A stretch of DNA of 64,000 bases, taken from assembly GCA_001599755.1 (NCBI GenBank), contig BCHX01000008.1, positions 2,170,001 through 2,234,000 of the forward strand, in the 5' to 3' direction. Numbering within the stretch: the first letter of the stretch is position 1; each line of letters starts with the position of its first letter. Both the position numbers and the translations under genes were made by a program. The DNA comes from Gliomastix tumulicola (lineage: Eukaryota; Ascomycota; Sordariomycetes; Hypocreales; Bionectriaceae). Below, in pieces: positions 11,210-25,639 of the stretch. A model generated the notes under the pieces. It worked only from the letters and a program-made list of their open reading frames with translations. It made no database searches and was not told the origin of the DNA.

Positions 11210-14200
11210 CTACTTCGCTCTCAGCTCCCTGAACCGACTTACCACCTGTCTGGAAGGTACATCCACTCGACCTCCGCTGCTCTCCTGGCGACGCAACTCT
11301 TCGCCTCGCCCAATCCTGACGGCCCTATCCACCTCACCTCCCTGGCTTGACTTTATCGACTTGTATATGCCCTGTGCTGGATAGGCCAAGAGTCCGAAAA
11401 TGGCTAAGCGTGTGTATCTCGTTAGCAATGTTTGTCAGGAGCTCAGAAATTGATAGCCCAAAACCATTCCCATAGACTTACCACTCCCCGGCTTCGTGAA
11501 CAGCCCGACAGATCCTTGACCCACGCCTTTCAAGACCCCAAGAGCGCCTCCGCCGTCTCTGACCTGGTCTATTGGCTTCGTCACAACTCCCGTTACGCCA
11601 TCATAGAAGCCGTCTGCGAAGTTCTATTACAGCGGGATGGGACATCAGCTCCAGAAGGTAGTCACGCACGCGCTGCCCAACATACCTTAGCCGCCACGAC
11701 GCAGCCCTTCTTCCAGTCCTTCACCTCGCCGTGATCCCGGACCTCCTCCCCGAGCAATCTGGGCGCGTTCCTCAGCCCTTCTGTGAAGGCTAGAGGCATG
11801 TCGACAAGTGCTCCTTTGGTCACGGCCGCGGTCATGCGCATTACGCCTTGTCCTGCAGCCATTGCTGCTACTCCAGACGCTGAGCCGTGTTCGTTGTCGC
11901 CGCCAGCTCTCACGCGCTTCCCCTCCTTGAAGGGGTCTACAAATGTGCCTCCTAGAGCCGAAGTGAAGTCGGTGATGGTGCCGAATACCGAGGACGCACT
12001 GGCTGTGACTGGATCCCAGCGCCTGTTTTCGGCGTGATAGTTGATAGATCGTAGTCTGAACAAGTCCGTGATTAGCTTCATTTTGTGAGCCTCGGCCTGT
12101 TAGACATCATACGTACGGTTCGACGTCCGAAGACTTGAGTTCATGAGACTGCATCAGGATTTGCAGAGCGTCATCTGACAGCTTGATAGCTTGCACCTTG
12201 CCGCTCTTAGACTTCGGATGGTACACCCACCGAGCGGCGTTCGCTGGCAGCAAGTCGCAAGTCATTGCGTCCACAGGGAGATGCCTGTGGAAAGACGCGA
12301 CGGCAGCGTCTACGCCGTTGTCGCGGCGCATCTGGGAGGAAATATTTTGCGCGGCCGTCTTAGCGGAGGGTGTGAGGCAGAACTGGATGGCTGAGGACAG
12401 CGACTCCGTCGAAAATTGGGCGATGGGTATCGGGTTGGGTCCAGCTCCGTTGGACGCGACTACGCGGCCCCAGAACGGCTGGCTAGATACAGGGTGAGTT
12501 GCAGACACGCGGCAGAGGGGGAAGGGGAAGAAACTCTTACTCTCCAAAGAACGGCACGATAGTCGTCGGACAACCGTTGATCAAGCCGCAGGCTGTCGTG
12601 CCTGCGCCCCCGTGATGAACCACTGCGGCAACACGTTTGAAGAGCCACTCTAGCAGAACACGCACAACAGACATTAGCATATGGCAGTTCTACAAAGGAG
12701 CGGAACTTGGGGGTTTAATTCCTTACCATGGGGGCAGTCGTCAATGTAGAAGACATCCTCGGAGTTGGGCTCGTCGCCTCCGAGCTTACTCCAGCCACGG
12801 GAGATGATGACTCTGACATTGAGCCGTCTGCAGGCTTCTTTTATCACTCGGGTGACCCCCGAAGCGTCACTAAGGACGATGCTCCCAAAGCCAACGTAGA
12901 TTGGCTGTGATCCTTTGGATAGGAACTCAGCGAGGTCTGCAGGGGGGCTGTATGACGGTTCCTCTCGCATGAAAAATCCGCTTATGTCTTGGAATAAATT
13001 TTAGCATCTACACGACTGGATTCTCATCATGAAGACTTCAGTTGATTAAACGACGGAAGTAGCATACCGATATGATCACCCCAGTCAGCCGGTTAGCCAC
13101 CAAGGCTGGTGACCAGCAGTACGTATGGGGTATTTTCAGGATGTTGACAATGTCCGGGCCCACGGCCGCAGGCAACGCCTCGAGGCCGAGATCCTTCTTC
13201 CTCCATGCGTTGATTATATCGCCTAGTCTATAGACGCGTTAGTACGTTGAGACATGTGTCGCTTAATATGCTTAAGCCATATGGCTCACCCTTGCCATGT
13301 CATAAGGTCCACGACTCCGTAGCTGAGATAATTCGAGGTCCGTGGATCCATGTTCTGCGCGCTGATGCTCGCCAGTGGGTGCGGGAAGGCCCTTGTTGCA
13401 GACCACGGCATCGTGAACATGATGTGAAGTGGTACACCGAGAGCCTCGGCGCAGTGAACGTGGGCGAAGCTGGGGGGATTGGCGATGATGGCGTCGGCCA
13501 CGAACGGACGACCAGAGGAGGTATCCGGCTCGACACACGATTTCCAGCAGCCGCGGAGCATTTCGTACATCATACGCCTCTTGCGACCGATGTCACCGCC
13601 ACGAAGGCTCTCCAAGGATGGGATCAGACCGGGGTTCTTGACCATGTACTAACGTTTACTCCGGATTAGCTCTCCCACATGCAGGGAGTAAAGAGAAGGC
13701 AGTGGTGGCGTACAGCCATGAGATCCTCTGGGTCACCTCCGATAGAGTAGAATTCCAGCCCAGCTTTTGTGACGAAGTCGGCAAAGTTGCCATGAGTAGC
13801 CAACCGCACGCGGTGGCCATACCGCTGCAAGGCGTTTCCAAGTGCAACGAACGGCTGCACGTCGCCTTGTTTTCGATTAGAAAGTGGGTCAGAAATGCGC
13901 ATTTCAATCTCAGGGTCTCACCTCGACTGCCGACTGCTTGGATGGCAATGTTGAGCCTGGGACATGTCGTGTTTTCTGTCTGGGGCGTGTGCACTCTAAC
14001 TTCGTGTACGGGAGGGGCAGCAGGTAGCAAATCATCAAGCTGCCTAGGCTGGGACGAGAAAAAGTTGATGTCGATGCCACCCTGGTCTGGCGTCTCAGTC
14101 AGCAGGACGGTCTCCTGTCCACCAAGCCAGGCGTATTCAGAGGCCAGTTAGTCAGGGTTCAGGAGAGTATGTACCATTTACGGCGGCAGAGCTTGCCAGT

Positions 14201-14319
14201 ATGGAGCCCGTCGAATGGAGCTCATAAGGAGGCGGTCCATCCCAAGGTACGTGATGATCATCGCGACTGCTGCTTTGTTGTTGTTGTTCGGGCCTATGGG
14301 CGGTCTGGTCCATTGTCAT
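11210..14319 (-). CDS. Sterol-type UDP-glucosyltransferase with apparent 1-base frameshift
   Basis: A GT1/UGT80-type enzyme that would transfer glucose from UDP-glucose to a sterol or similar lipid. Eleven exons fit splice consensus: 14319-14182, 14114-13922, 13865-13714, 13648-13290, 13227-13068, 12987-12727, 12649-12541, 12482-12117, 12055-11686, 11623-11482, 11403-11210. The N-terminal glycosyltransferase-28 part has GSRGDVQPFVALG; the donor-binding part has VGFGSIV and HHGGAGTT. The C-terminal tail has VTKPIDQ, LFTKPGSAIFG and AYPAQGIYKSI blocks, typical of fungal sterol glucosyltransferases. In exon 5 the frame reading YCWSPALVA shifts by one base into PADWGDHIDISGFF near 13093-13095; the exon total (2444) is one short of a multiple of three. 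It is either a pseudogene or a sequencing error. About 814 residues if intact. Confidence 0.85.
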
Positions 14320-14691
14320 GAAGTGAAAAATGAATTGGCAAAGTTCGAGGGCCAAGAATACAAGTGTTACCAGGTTCACAGGGTCCTGTCGGAATTATGA
14401 GCATTTCTTTAAATGCCTAAAATAGCTCCTCTGGACTGTGACAAGTGCCGTAGTGGCGTCTCGCGTCAGTTGGGTCCTGGGCTTGAGAACTATTGTGCAC
14501 CTGTCGGACTCTGTCGTACTCGCTAAGTACCTCGGAGGAAACGTAATCGGCTGCGACACCTGTTTCACTCAGGCTGATGCACCGTCAAGTCTTACCGGCT
14601 TGGCTCCCCTTGACTCGATCTTTACTGCGCCTTGTGGGGGCATCTCGGCCTCGCAGCGAGAGTAAGCTGTATCCGAGATGTTCTAATTAGG
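14320..14691. promoter_or_regulatory. Left half of a split divergent promoter
   Basis: 372 bp of normal composition between the glucosyltransferase start and the first LTR. It ends with TTAGG at 14687-14691, the left target-site copy of the Copia insertion. With 43610-43702 it once formed a single intergenic region of about 465 bp serving this gene and the Zn2Cys6 gene on the other side. Confidence 0.6.
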
Positions 14692-14836
14692 TGTGGAAGG
14701 GCGTAGATTAGATAGCTTAGTCAGGCAGCTAGTGGGGGAAGCTAAGGAGTACTAACCACCTAAATTTAGGTGGCTAGCCCTTCTTCCCTTATTATTACTA
14801 CTAGAGCGTGAATATAATTATCCTCTTTCTCCTATA
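14692..14836 (+). repeat. Copia left LTR (145 bp)
   Basis: Starts TGTGGAAGGGCG and ends CTCCTATA, matching 43460-43604 over its whole length apart from C/T and G/A differences. The outer part (about the first 57 bp) keeps its C and G; the inner part is C-to-T mutated. Confidence 0.95.
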
Positions 14837-17800
14837 GGTTATAGTGCCCTTATTATTACTACCTTATAACTTTCTTACTTTTTAAAGTACCTTTAAAGGT
14901 ATTATTATATTTTTCTTATAAGCTTTATAAATAAAGCTATAATTATATACTTTTTATATTTTTTTTTTATTAATAAGATATTAAAGTATTATTAATTTTA
15001 ATAAATTTATTAATTTTTTAAATATATAAAAGAACTTTATATTAATAATCTCTCTTTATATTTAATTTTTTTAATAATAATAATAACTATAAAAATAAAA
15101 ATAATATTATTATTTTTACCTTATTTATAGCTTTAAAATTATTTAATTTTTATTTTATTTTAATTATTTAAAATAATAGAAATTATAAATATAAAGTATA
15201 AATTACTTTATTTTACTCTTAAGAATATATTTAATTAGGTGGATTAATATAATACTATTAATATATTTACTAAAATAAATAGTTTACTACTTTATATTAA
15301 TAGTATAATTAAGAAAAAGATATATAATAAAATTAAAGATATTAAAGTTATAATTTTTATTTATACCTTTTTATCTTTAAAGATTAAGAAAGACCTTAAG
15401 ACTATAAGGTAATTAACTAGTAAGAAGATCTTTAAGACTTTTATATATATTAATAATATTATTTATAAGTTTCTAGTAATAATTAAATATAACTAATTTA
15501 TTAAACTTTATAACCTTAAGTAAGAGGACTTTATAAGCCTTTAAATCTTCCTAAAATACCTTTAATTTCTCTAGTTATATATTATAAAAGATATAGGTCT
15601 TTAAGAGTATATTTAGTCTAATATTACCTTTTATAGTATTAAAAATACTAATTTATTATAGTATAAGTTTTAATTATATTATCTTTATAATAATAATATA
15701 ATTAAAAAGGCTAAATTTTAAAAGTTCTTAGAAGAATAAGTAAATTCTAAGGAATAAAATTATACCTCTATAATATTATAATAGTTAACTAGAAAAGTTA
15801 ATAAAAAACTACCTTTTAATACTTAAAATAACTTAACCTCTTATAAATAAATAAAGAAGTTTTTAATAAATCTTTAATAACTTTCTTATAGCTATTACTT
15901 ATATAAGGAATAAAAACTATATACTTCTAATTATTATTAATACCTTCACCTAGAGTAATAATCTTTATTTAGAGGTAGTAGTATTACTCCTTAATAATAA
16001 AATAATAAATAGGGTAATTATAATATAATTAATATTATAAAAAGCTTTAATTATTATACTTTTAATAATTTAAATTAAAGATATAATAATATTAATTTAA
16101 GTATAATAAATAACTTTATAGGTATATTAATTAAATAACCCCTAGAACTAGACTTTAAGGTTAAAGAAACTTTACTTATAACTATATATTATATTAATAA
16201 GAATAATATAATCCTTAATTTAAATTATAGTTATTATACTTTTAATAATTATACTTAGTTTAACTATTTTATTAAAGTTAAAGGCCTAGATATATTAGCT
16301 TTAAATAATAGTAGTTTAAAAGTTTAAGGGCTTAGAAATATATTACTAGAGACCCTATAAGGTAAAATTAAGCTTTTAGACTATAATTTTTCACCTAAGG
16401 TAATAATTAATATAGTTAATTTAGGTATACTTAAAAATACTAAATATTATATAAATAGTAAAACTAATTATATTTAATACTTTAAAGATAATTTTTTAAT
16501 TATAAGCTACTTATAGGTAGCTAATATAATTATTATTAAGACTAAGAGCTTAATTAAAGTTAATCTCTTTATATTTACTTTAAATATAATATAAGGCTTT
16601 ATTAAATATAGCTTTATATATTAATACCTTAGCTATATAGGTATAAACTATATTTTAAAGGTATACTCTTAGGAGGGTATATAAATTAATTTAAACTTAA
16701 TAAAGAACTTCTTTTATAAGCTTTATTATCTTATAAAGTTAGTAAAAACTATTTATTATAATTAATCCTTTAAGGCTAATACCTTTCTTTCCTATATTTA
16801 TTAGGATATTATTATTTTAAAGCTAATTAATATTAATAGTAGCTTCTTTCTTTTATATATATTAAATACCTATATAGGCTATTATTAGACCTTTTTACTT
16901 ATAAAGAAGTTAAATTCTATAGAGATTATTAATAAATTTATTTATATAATATATAATATAATAAAGAACTTTTAAATATAGGTCTTTATTTATAATAATA
17001 CTATAGAGTTTATTAAAGGTGTAATAAAGAAGGTAGCTAATAAATATAATATTATCTTCTATAATAAAGCTTTATATACCTCTAAATATTAAGAATAAAT
17101 TAAAAAAGCTAAATAACTTCTTATTAAGTTAATATAGGCCTTTATAATTAATAGCTAACTCCTAAAAGAAACCTAGCTATTAGCTATTTATTATATAATA
17201 TATATTATTAATTTACTACTAATAACTTTTAATAAAGATAATATATTACCCCTAATTACCCTATATAAGGCCCTTAATATCCCTAAATAAGGATTAATTA
17301 GGAAGATTTAAACTTAAAGCTATATAGTTTATATTTAAAAGAATAAATATAAGGTTATCCTAATATATAAAATAGAACCTTATATATAGAAGGGTAAGTT
17401 TATAGGTTATAAAGGAATAAAAGGCTATATTATAAAGGTCTAAGTTTTTAAACTTTAATATATTTTATAAGTATATAATATATACCTTTAGGAAGATATT
17501 AATAATTACTAAGATAAAGACCTTAAAGCTAAGTATAAAGCTACCTTTATTAATTTAATTTTAAAAAATATAAGTTATATTATTATTAAAAGAATAACTA
17601 CTCTTAATTAACCTTATAAAGGCTCTTCTCCTAATATTACCCTATAGCCTAATTCTTATAAGGTTAAAAGCTAAAATAAATTTAATAATTATAGCCTATA
17701 AAATTAATACTTTTTTCTAACTCTATTACTAATACCTAGTTATTACTTTAATAATACTACTAAGAATAATAATAATTATAAAACTCCCTTAAAGGTAGTT

Positions 17801-18011
17801 AATATTTAAGAGAATATAATTAGTAATTTTCCTAGAACTTATTAAACTAAATATATTAATTATAAGGCCTTAAGTAATATTAGTAAGGTAATTAAAAAGA
17901 GTTCCCTTATATTAATAAATTAAAATAAATATATTATCTTTATAAATAAAGATATTATTATTAAATTAACCCTAAAGTTTTATTTCTTAATCTTTAAAGT
18001 TAACTATAAAG
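14837..18011 (+). mobile_element. Copia internal region, 5' part (gag to integrase), degraded
   Basis: About 3.2 kb of extremely AT-rich DNA between the left LTR and the first Gypsy insertion. By eye, decayed integrase-like sequence occupies the later portion. There is no intact frame; short ATG frames in this block are chance. It ends with TAAAG (18007-18011), the target-site copy of Gypsy element A. Confidence 0.75.
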
Positions 18012-18479
18012 TGTTATAACCCAACTAATATAGTCATGGGATCACAGGCTATGTGGATTAAGCAGGTACTACAGGTATAAAGATATTCCATGCCGAGGAA
18101 TATAACTACCCTAAAGCAAGGATATAGTTTATAACTCTATTAGTGAACTAGCTATAAACCACAAGATAGTTCACCCTAGATATAGTGCACTATAAGTGCA
18201 CCACCTAGTATATATATATAGTTATTACCTAGATAGATTAAATAGCTCACTAGCTATTAATAAAGCACTTTACTTAGATATACCCTTTGCTAATAAGTAT
18301 ACTAAGCTAGAGTATTCTTTACTAATACTAGTTCCTCTTAGCCTTACTAATACTTACAACTTACTAGCTATAACTCCCACCTCACTTAGTTAAGATATCC
18401 TAGAGTTCTAAGAATATAAAATATTATTTAAACCCTAATTTAATTACCTTACACTAAATAGATTACCCTATTTATTATA
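18012..18479 (+). repeat. Gypsy A left LTR (468 bp)
   Basis: Starts TGTTATAACCCAACTAAT and ends TTTATTATA; same length as 33334-33801. Its first part still contains C and G, unlike the homologous part of the right copy. Confidence 0.9.
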
Positions 18480-18927
18480 TATTAATAGCTCTTATTTAAA
18501 CCCTACTATATTAAAGACTAAGTAATATAAAGATACTATATCTACTACTAGAAGTTCTAATACTAGTAAGTTATCTATTATTTCTAGTATTAACCCTAAG
18601 TAAGTGGATATCTATATAGTTACTCCACCTATTAATAATAATAATAATAATTCTAATAATAAAGAGACTAAGTAACTTTACTAGGACCTCTAGATACTTT
18701 AGTAGTAGAGTAATAATAATATATACCTATTTAATAACTTACTTTATATACTCTAGGAGTAACTTAAAGCTACTAATAAGTAAAAGGAGTATAAACTTTA
18801 AACCCTATATAAATATTTTAAATAAATCCTTAATAAACTTTAGGATAAAGTAAACTATAATATTAAGTAGCACTAATTATAGCTTAAAGAAGTATATAGC
18901 ACTATATATACCACCTAAGGGAGTAAG

Positions 18928-19403
18928 TGTTACAACCTAGCGCTATGGTCGCAGGATGACAGGCCATGTGGGCTAAACAGGTAGAACGGAGACAAGGATA
19001 TTCCACCCCAGACGTACCCACAACCTACCCTAGAGGTATTTAAAGTAAAGTCATAAATATATACTAAACATATTCAGCCATAGTTTATAAACACCTCTTA
19101 ACCATACACTAAACACACTATAGTCACCTAATATATAAGACTATAGTTATTACCTAGATAGATTAAATAGCTTACTAGCTATTAATAAAGCACCTTACTT
19201 AGGTATACCCTTGCTAATAAGTATACTAAGCTAAAGTATCCTTTACTAATATTAGTTCCTCTTAGCCTTACTAATACTTATAACTTACTAACTATAACTA
19301 TTACCTCACTTAGTTAAGATATCCTAAAGTTCTAAGAATATAAAATATTATTTAAACCCTAATTTAACTACCCTATACTAAATAGATCACCCTATTTATT
19401 ACA
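18928..19403 (+). repeat. Gypsy B left LTR (476 bp)
   Basis: Starts TGTTACAACCTAGCGCTATG and ends TTTATTACA. Exactly as long as 26343-26818. Its 5' third keeps CG and CA dinucleotides that are lost in the right copy. Confidence 0.93.
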
Positions 19404-22400
19404 TATTAATAGCTCTTATTTAGACCCTACTATATTAAAGACTAAGTAATACTAAGATACTATATTTATTACTAGAAATTCTAATACTAGTAAGTTACCT
19501 ATTATCCTTAATATTAACCCTAAGTAAGTGGACACCCCTATAGTTACTCTATATATTAATAATAATAATAATAACTTTAATAATAAAGAAATTAAATAGC
19601 TTTACTAGGATCTCTAAATACTTTAGTAGTAGAGTAATAATAATATATACCTATTTAGTAGCTTACTTTATATACTCTAGGAGTAGCTTAAAGCTACTAA
19701 TAAGTAGAAGGAGTATAAACTTTAGACCCTATATAAGTACTTTAAATAAGTCCTTAGTAAACTCTAGGATAAAGTAAATTATAATACTAAGTAGTATTAA
19801 TTATAACTTAAAGAAGTATATAGTGCTATATATATTACCTAAGGGAGTAAAGAGACTAGAGAGATCCTTAAACCTATAGCTTTAGAGTTATATAATAGGA
19901 GCCCTAAGGAGCTTTACTCCTTTATTACTAAGCTAAAGATGCACTTTAAATACTACCCTATGTTATTTACTAGTAATACCTATAAGGTTAAGTTTATACT
20001 TAGCCACCTTAAGGGGAAGCTACTATAATAGTTTTAACCCTAAATAGATAAGTATATTAAAGACTAAGCTAATAATACTATACTTAAACTATATAGAAGT
20101 TTTAATGTATTTAAGTATATGCTTACTTAACTCTATAGTATTATTAATAAAGAGGAGAAAGCTTACTAGAAGTTAAACTAGCTATAATAAATTAAAGCTA
20201 CCTTAAACTATATTACTAAAGGATAAGTTCTTATAATATATCTTAATTAAGATAATTCTTACTTTATTAGTATTATATATAATAGACTTAAAGATAAGGT
20301 TAAAGATAAACTTACTTATAAATAATAACTTTTAATAAATTTTAATAAATAGGCTAAACTAGCTATTAAGATTAATAACTAATAATACACTTAATATATA
20401 AAGAGGAAGTAAAGTGGTTGCTAGGAGTACCACACCCTACTATATAGACTTAACTAGGGCTATTCTAAGTATTAATAATAGAATAATTAATATAATTAGG
20501 GTAACTAAAACCCTAATAACTAAAAATAGAACCTAAATAGTATTATATTTAGGGCTACTATAGGAGCTGGTCCTATAGAACTAGATATATTATAATAGAA
20601 GATAAATAATAATTAAGGATATTAACTTATTATCTACTATAACTATAGTAAGCAAGGGTATAAGGTAAATATTTACCACTTACTAAAATAAGACTAAGCC
20701 CTATAAATATAGAAGTAAATTAAATAGAAGGTAGAAAAGAAGTTTAATACTATAAGAGAGATACTAAGGGATAAAGTATATAAGTTAACCTTATAGGAGA
20801 TATACTAGGAAGACTATTACTATATTTATATATTAAATAAACTTAACGCTTAACTAAGGAGGTTCAGCGTAGTATAATATAACTTAGGTGAAGAAGCCTA
20901 CCTTAAGAATAATAACCCCTATGAAGGAAGTATATATAATATAGAGGAATTTAATAAAGGAGAGCTAGCTAATTAGGAGCTAGGACTAAATAGTAATAAG
21001 ATTAATTTATTCCTTAATAGGCACTAAAAGTTCCTTTAATTCCCTATAGGAATACTATGTAATATTTACCTTTAAGGAGTTATAAACCTATAATCTAAAG
21101 AAGGAGATTACCTACTTCTTAAACTAGAGTATTAATTATATAACTAGACTTTATAGATCTTATACTATATATATACCTATAAGGAATATATAGAATAGAA
21201 GGCCGCTAATAAGACATACCCTATATATAATAAACCTAACCCTATTATTAAACCTTACTAGGTATATAAGATAGAAGCTTATAAGATATAATAAGTTTAA
21301 TATAGAGAAGTAATAATCTAGTTTATAGGATCTAAGAGCTATTAAGACTTTAGTACTCTTAATAATTACTAGAATAAGTACTATAAGGTTTACTAATAAT
21401 AAAAGGTTAATAAATAGTATAAATAGTAAAAGTAAAAGGTAGAATAGCATATATAGAGACTTATATACTAATAATAATATAATAAGAAGTAATATTAAAA
21501 ATAATAGTAGTAGAAGGAAGAACTACTAGTAGAGGAACCTATAAGAAAAACCACTACTATAGGTATCTTTAGTAAGTGCTACCCTTATAAAGAATATAAA
21601 CTAAATAAAGACCCTAATAGTATTTATAAGGATCTATACTACATGGAGAACTAAGGGTTTAACTTTAATACTAGGCTTAGGGGGACCCTAAATAACTTTA
21701 TATAATACTAATATATTATAAGGAACTACTATAATAAATATAGATAATACCTTATATAAGGAGAGGTATACTATACTATTAATAATATTCCTATTTACTA
21801 CTAGGATAATAATTAAGTAAAAAACTAGATATATTAGATATAATATAGGCTATAGACTAATAAACCCCTTAAATAAACCTAAGAGCTCTATAAGGTAGAT
21901 AGAAAGACCTAAGGAGATTAATAAGTATTACTTTAGAAGTCTAAATATAGGGATAAAGCTTTAAGGTATTATTAAATAGTAGAGCTACCTATAATATTAT
22001 TTCATTTAAGTTAATATACTTATATTAGCTATTATAGTATAAGAAGGAGGAGCCTAAGATATTTAACACCCTACTTAAGCCTAAATATAGAAAGCTTAAG
22101 CTAATAGTAAATAGGGAGACTAATTACCTCTCTTACACTATAGCTAGCTAGGAGATGCTTATTTAGTTTAATATCCTTAACTTAAATAAAGAAGATATAG
22201 TATTAGGATTTAAATAGTTATAGATAAATAACCCTATAATTAACTAAAGTAATAGCTATCTAGTGTAGTAGGATATATTAGAGCTCCTAGACTAATAATA
22301 TCTAAAGAAGATGAAATTTCATAATAGACCTACCTAAGTAGTAGATCTTAATAGGAGGACTAAAAAAGCACTTAATAAATAGGAATAAGATATAGTAATA

Positions 22401-25400
22401 ACTTAGATAGTAATATACCTTAATTATAAACTTACTCTATAATAAGAATAATAAATTAAGAAGTAAGTATTTAACTAGATATAGCACTACTTTTAAAGTG
22501 TAAAGCTATATATAGAAAAAAAGTTATAGGAAAAACAAGAAGCCCCTATAAATAAAATAAAACATATTCCACTATAGTACTATATCTATAAGAAGCTATT
22601 TATAGATAAACTTAAAATAGGACTCCTAGAATATATAGAATAAGACTATAAGATTAAGGTTATAGATAGTAAGAACCCTTTATTTAGTAAGATATACCCA
22701 CTTAACTAACTATAACTTAAGACTCTAAGAGAGTACCTTAATAAAATACTATAAAAAGAATATATCTAACACTTAATATTATTAGTAGGCTACCCTATTA
22801 TATTTATATTAAAGAAAAATAGAAAGCTTAAGCTATATATTAACTACTAAATACTAAATACTATTATAAAGAAAGATAAAATACTACTACTACTTATAAA
22901 TAAGCTTAAGGATAGGCTTACTAGTAGTAATATCTTCACTATACTTAACCTTAAGGGAGTATATAACCTTATCTAAATTAAGGAAGGAGATAAGTGGAAA
23001 ATAGTATTTTACACTAAATTTAGACTTTTTAAGTACTTAGTTATACCTTTTAGGCTTACTAATACCCTAGCTATATTTTAAAGAATAATTAATAATATAC
23101 TATAAGAATACCTTAATATATTTATAGTTATATACCTTAATAATATCCTCATCTACTTTAAGAATAAGTAGTAATATAAGGAATATATCTATAAGGTCCT
23201 TATAAAACTATAAGAGGTAAACCTACTTATTAATCTAGAAAAGAGTAATTTCTACACTAAGGAAGTGGAATTTCTTAGATATATTATCTAATTAGGCAAG
23301 ATCACTATAGAACTAGTAAAAGTAGCTATAGTTAAGGAATAAATATAGCCTAAGTCTATTAAAGAAATTTAAGTATTTATTAGTTTTATAAATTACTATT
23401 AACACTTTATTAAGGACTTTAGCAAAATTATAAACCCACTTATAGAAGCCACTAAGAAGAATTAAGAGTTTAGGTGGACACTAGTATACTAGTAAGTATT
23501 TAATAAGATTAAGAACTATATTATATTAAAACCTATACTTATTATATTTAATCCTAAGAAACCTATTAAACTAGAAATAAATACTTCTAATTTTATAGTT
23601 ATAGGGCAAATAGGATAATAAGATAACTAAGGTAGAATTAGACCTATTATATTCTTCTCATGAAAGTTATATAAAGTAGAACTAAACTACTCTATTTATA
23701 ATAAAGAATTTTTAGTAATAATACTATACTTTAAGGAGTACTAATACTACCTACTAGGGAGTAAGTATAAGGTAATAGTGTATACTAATTATAAGAATAT
23801 TATATACTTTATAATAATATAGGAACTTAATAGTTAATAACTTTACTATATAGAGATAATAGCTAAATTTAATTATAAGATTATCTATAGGAAAGGATTA
23901 AAGAATAGAAGAGTTAATATACTAAGCTAAAAACTAGAGTATAATATAGGATATATTATTATAAAAGGATAAGTCTTTAAGTAGATATATAATAGTAAAG
24001 TCTAATAAATCCAGCTTAATATAATTAGAAAAGGCAGACAGGTTAATACCACCTATATACCACTAATTAGGAATAATAATAGACCTAGCATCTATATTAA
24101 GGAGGGCAATAAGGAATAGCTATAAATAATACTTATTAACACCCTTAATATAATTAAAGTATAGGTGAAATAACATAAAAATAAAGAATTACCTAAGGAT
24201 ATCTTATAGGATAATAGCTATATAGTCTATTTGCCCTTAGCACTAAATAATAGCCTCCTAGGAGCATGAAAAATATAGAGTAAAGTAGAAAACTATATAT
24301 AAGTACCTATAGAGCTATAAGAATAACTTATTAAGGAAGTCTATAAGGACCCTATAGTAAGACACCCTAAGATCTAGAGGACCTTTAAATAAGTTAAATA
24401 AAGCTATAACTAGGAAGGAATTAATAAGAATATAGAAAAAATTATAAAATAATATTAAGAGTATTACCTTGCTAAGCTAATATAATATAAACCCTATAGA
24501 GAACTATAACTATTACTAGTCCTAATAGGACTATAGACCTCTATTATATAGGATTATATTATAAAGCTACTATACTCCTATAAACTAGGAGATAATATAA
24601 AGTATAATAGTATCTTTATTATTATAAACTAATTTATAAAGTATGCCTACTTTATCTTATACTAAGAAGAGAGTAATATAAAGGTACTAGTACACTAGTT
24701 TCTATATATAGTAATAAGTTAACATAAGCTACCTAATAAAATTATCTCTAATAAAGGAATAATATTTATATTTAAGTTTTAGTAAAGCCTAATAGGGAGA
24801 CTTAAAGTTAACTATAAGCTTAGCATAGTAAGATAGCTATAAATAGATAAATAAATAGAAAGACTTAACTAAATACTTAAGTAGTACCTATAGTATTATA
24901 TTAATTATAACTAAGATAACTAAGTTAAATACCTATTAATAGCTTAGTTTATATATAACTTAATACTATAGGAGTCTACTAAGGTCTCACTATTTAAAGC
25001 TAACTTTAGATATAAATTAATATAGTAAAAGCAGCCTAGGGAAGAGCTACTTATAAATAAAGCCATCCTTATAGTATAAGAGCTACTTAACCTATATAAT
25101 AAAATAAGGAAATAACTTAAGTTTATATAAAGATATATAGTGAAATACTATAACTAGGGAAGGTTAAAGGGATTAACCTTTAAAGAGGGAGAGATGGTCT
25201 ACCTACTCTAATGAGGAATTATAATAACATAACTAAGTAATAAATTAGACTATAAAAAACTTAGACCCTTTAAGGTTAAAAAGAAAATTTTAGCAGTTAA
25301 CTACTAACTCTTACTACCTATAAGCATATAGCTACACCTAATCTTTTATATTTCACTTTTAAAACTAGTACTAGAGGGCACTTAGATTAATAAACTATAC

Positions 25401-25639
25401 CTATATATTAAAGTGTATAATAAAGTATTTAAAGTAGAAGTAATTTTAAATAAATAGAGAATTAATAATAAAGATAAATATAAAGTTAAATAAAAAGAAT
25501 ATAGAAATAAGTATAATACATAGGAACTAGTTAGGAACCTAAAGGGTGCCTAGTATCTACTAATAGTATACCACTAAAGTCACCCTAAGTAATACCCTTA
25601 AGCAACTTAACTAATAAGTTATCACTAAGTGGAACACCT

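Noticed and set aside
12183..12497. 104-codon + strand ORF overlapping the glucosyltransferase
   Set aside because: Antisense shadow of exon 8, which has a strong family match on -.
13290..13648. Glucosyltransferase frameshift explained by an alternative intron
   Set aside because: No GT-AG pair near 13093-13095 restores both YCWSPALVA and PADWGDH; the total exon length also needs one extra base.
18196..18393. 65-codon + strand ORF in the AT-rich block
   Set aside because: It lies inside the Gypsy A left LTR; composition-driven, no protein-like features.
21160..21450. 96-codon - strand ORF rich in Leu/Ile/Tyr that looks like a membrane protein
   Set aside because: It is antisense to RIP-degraded pol of Gypsy B; the hydrophobicity is a by-product of extreme AT content.
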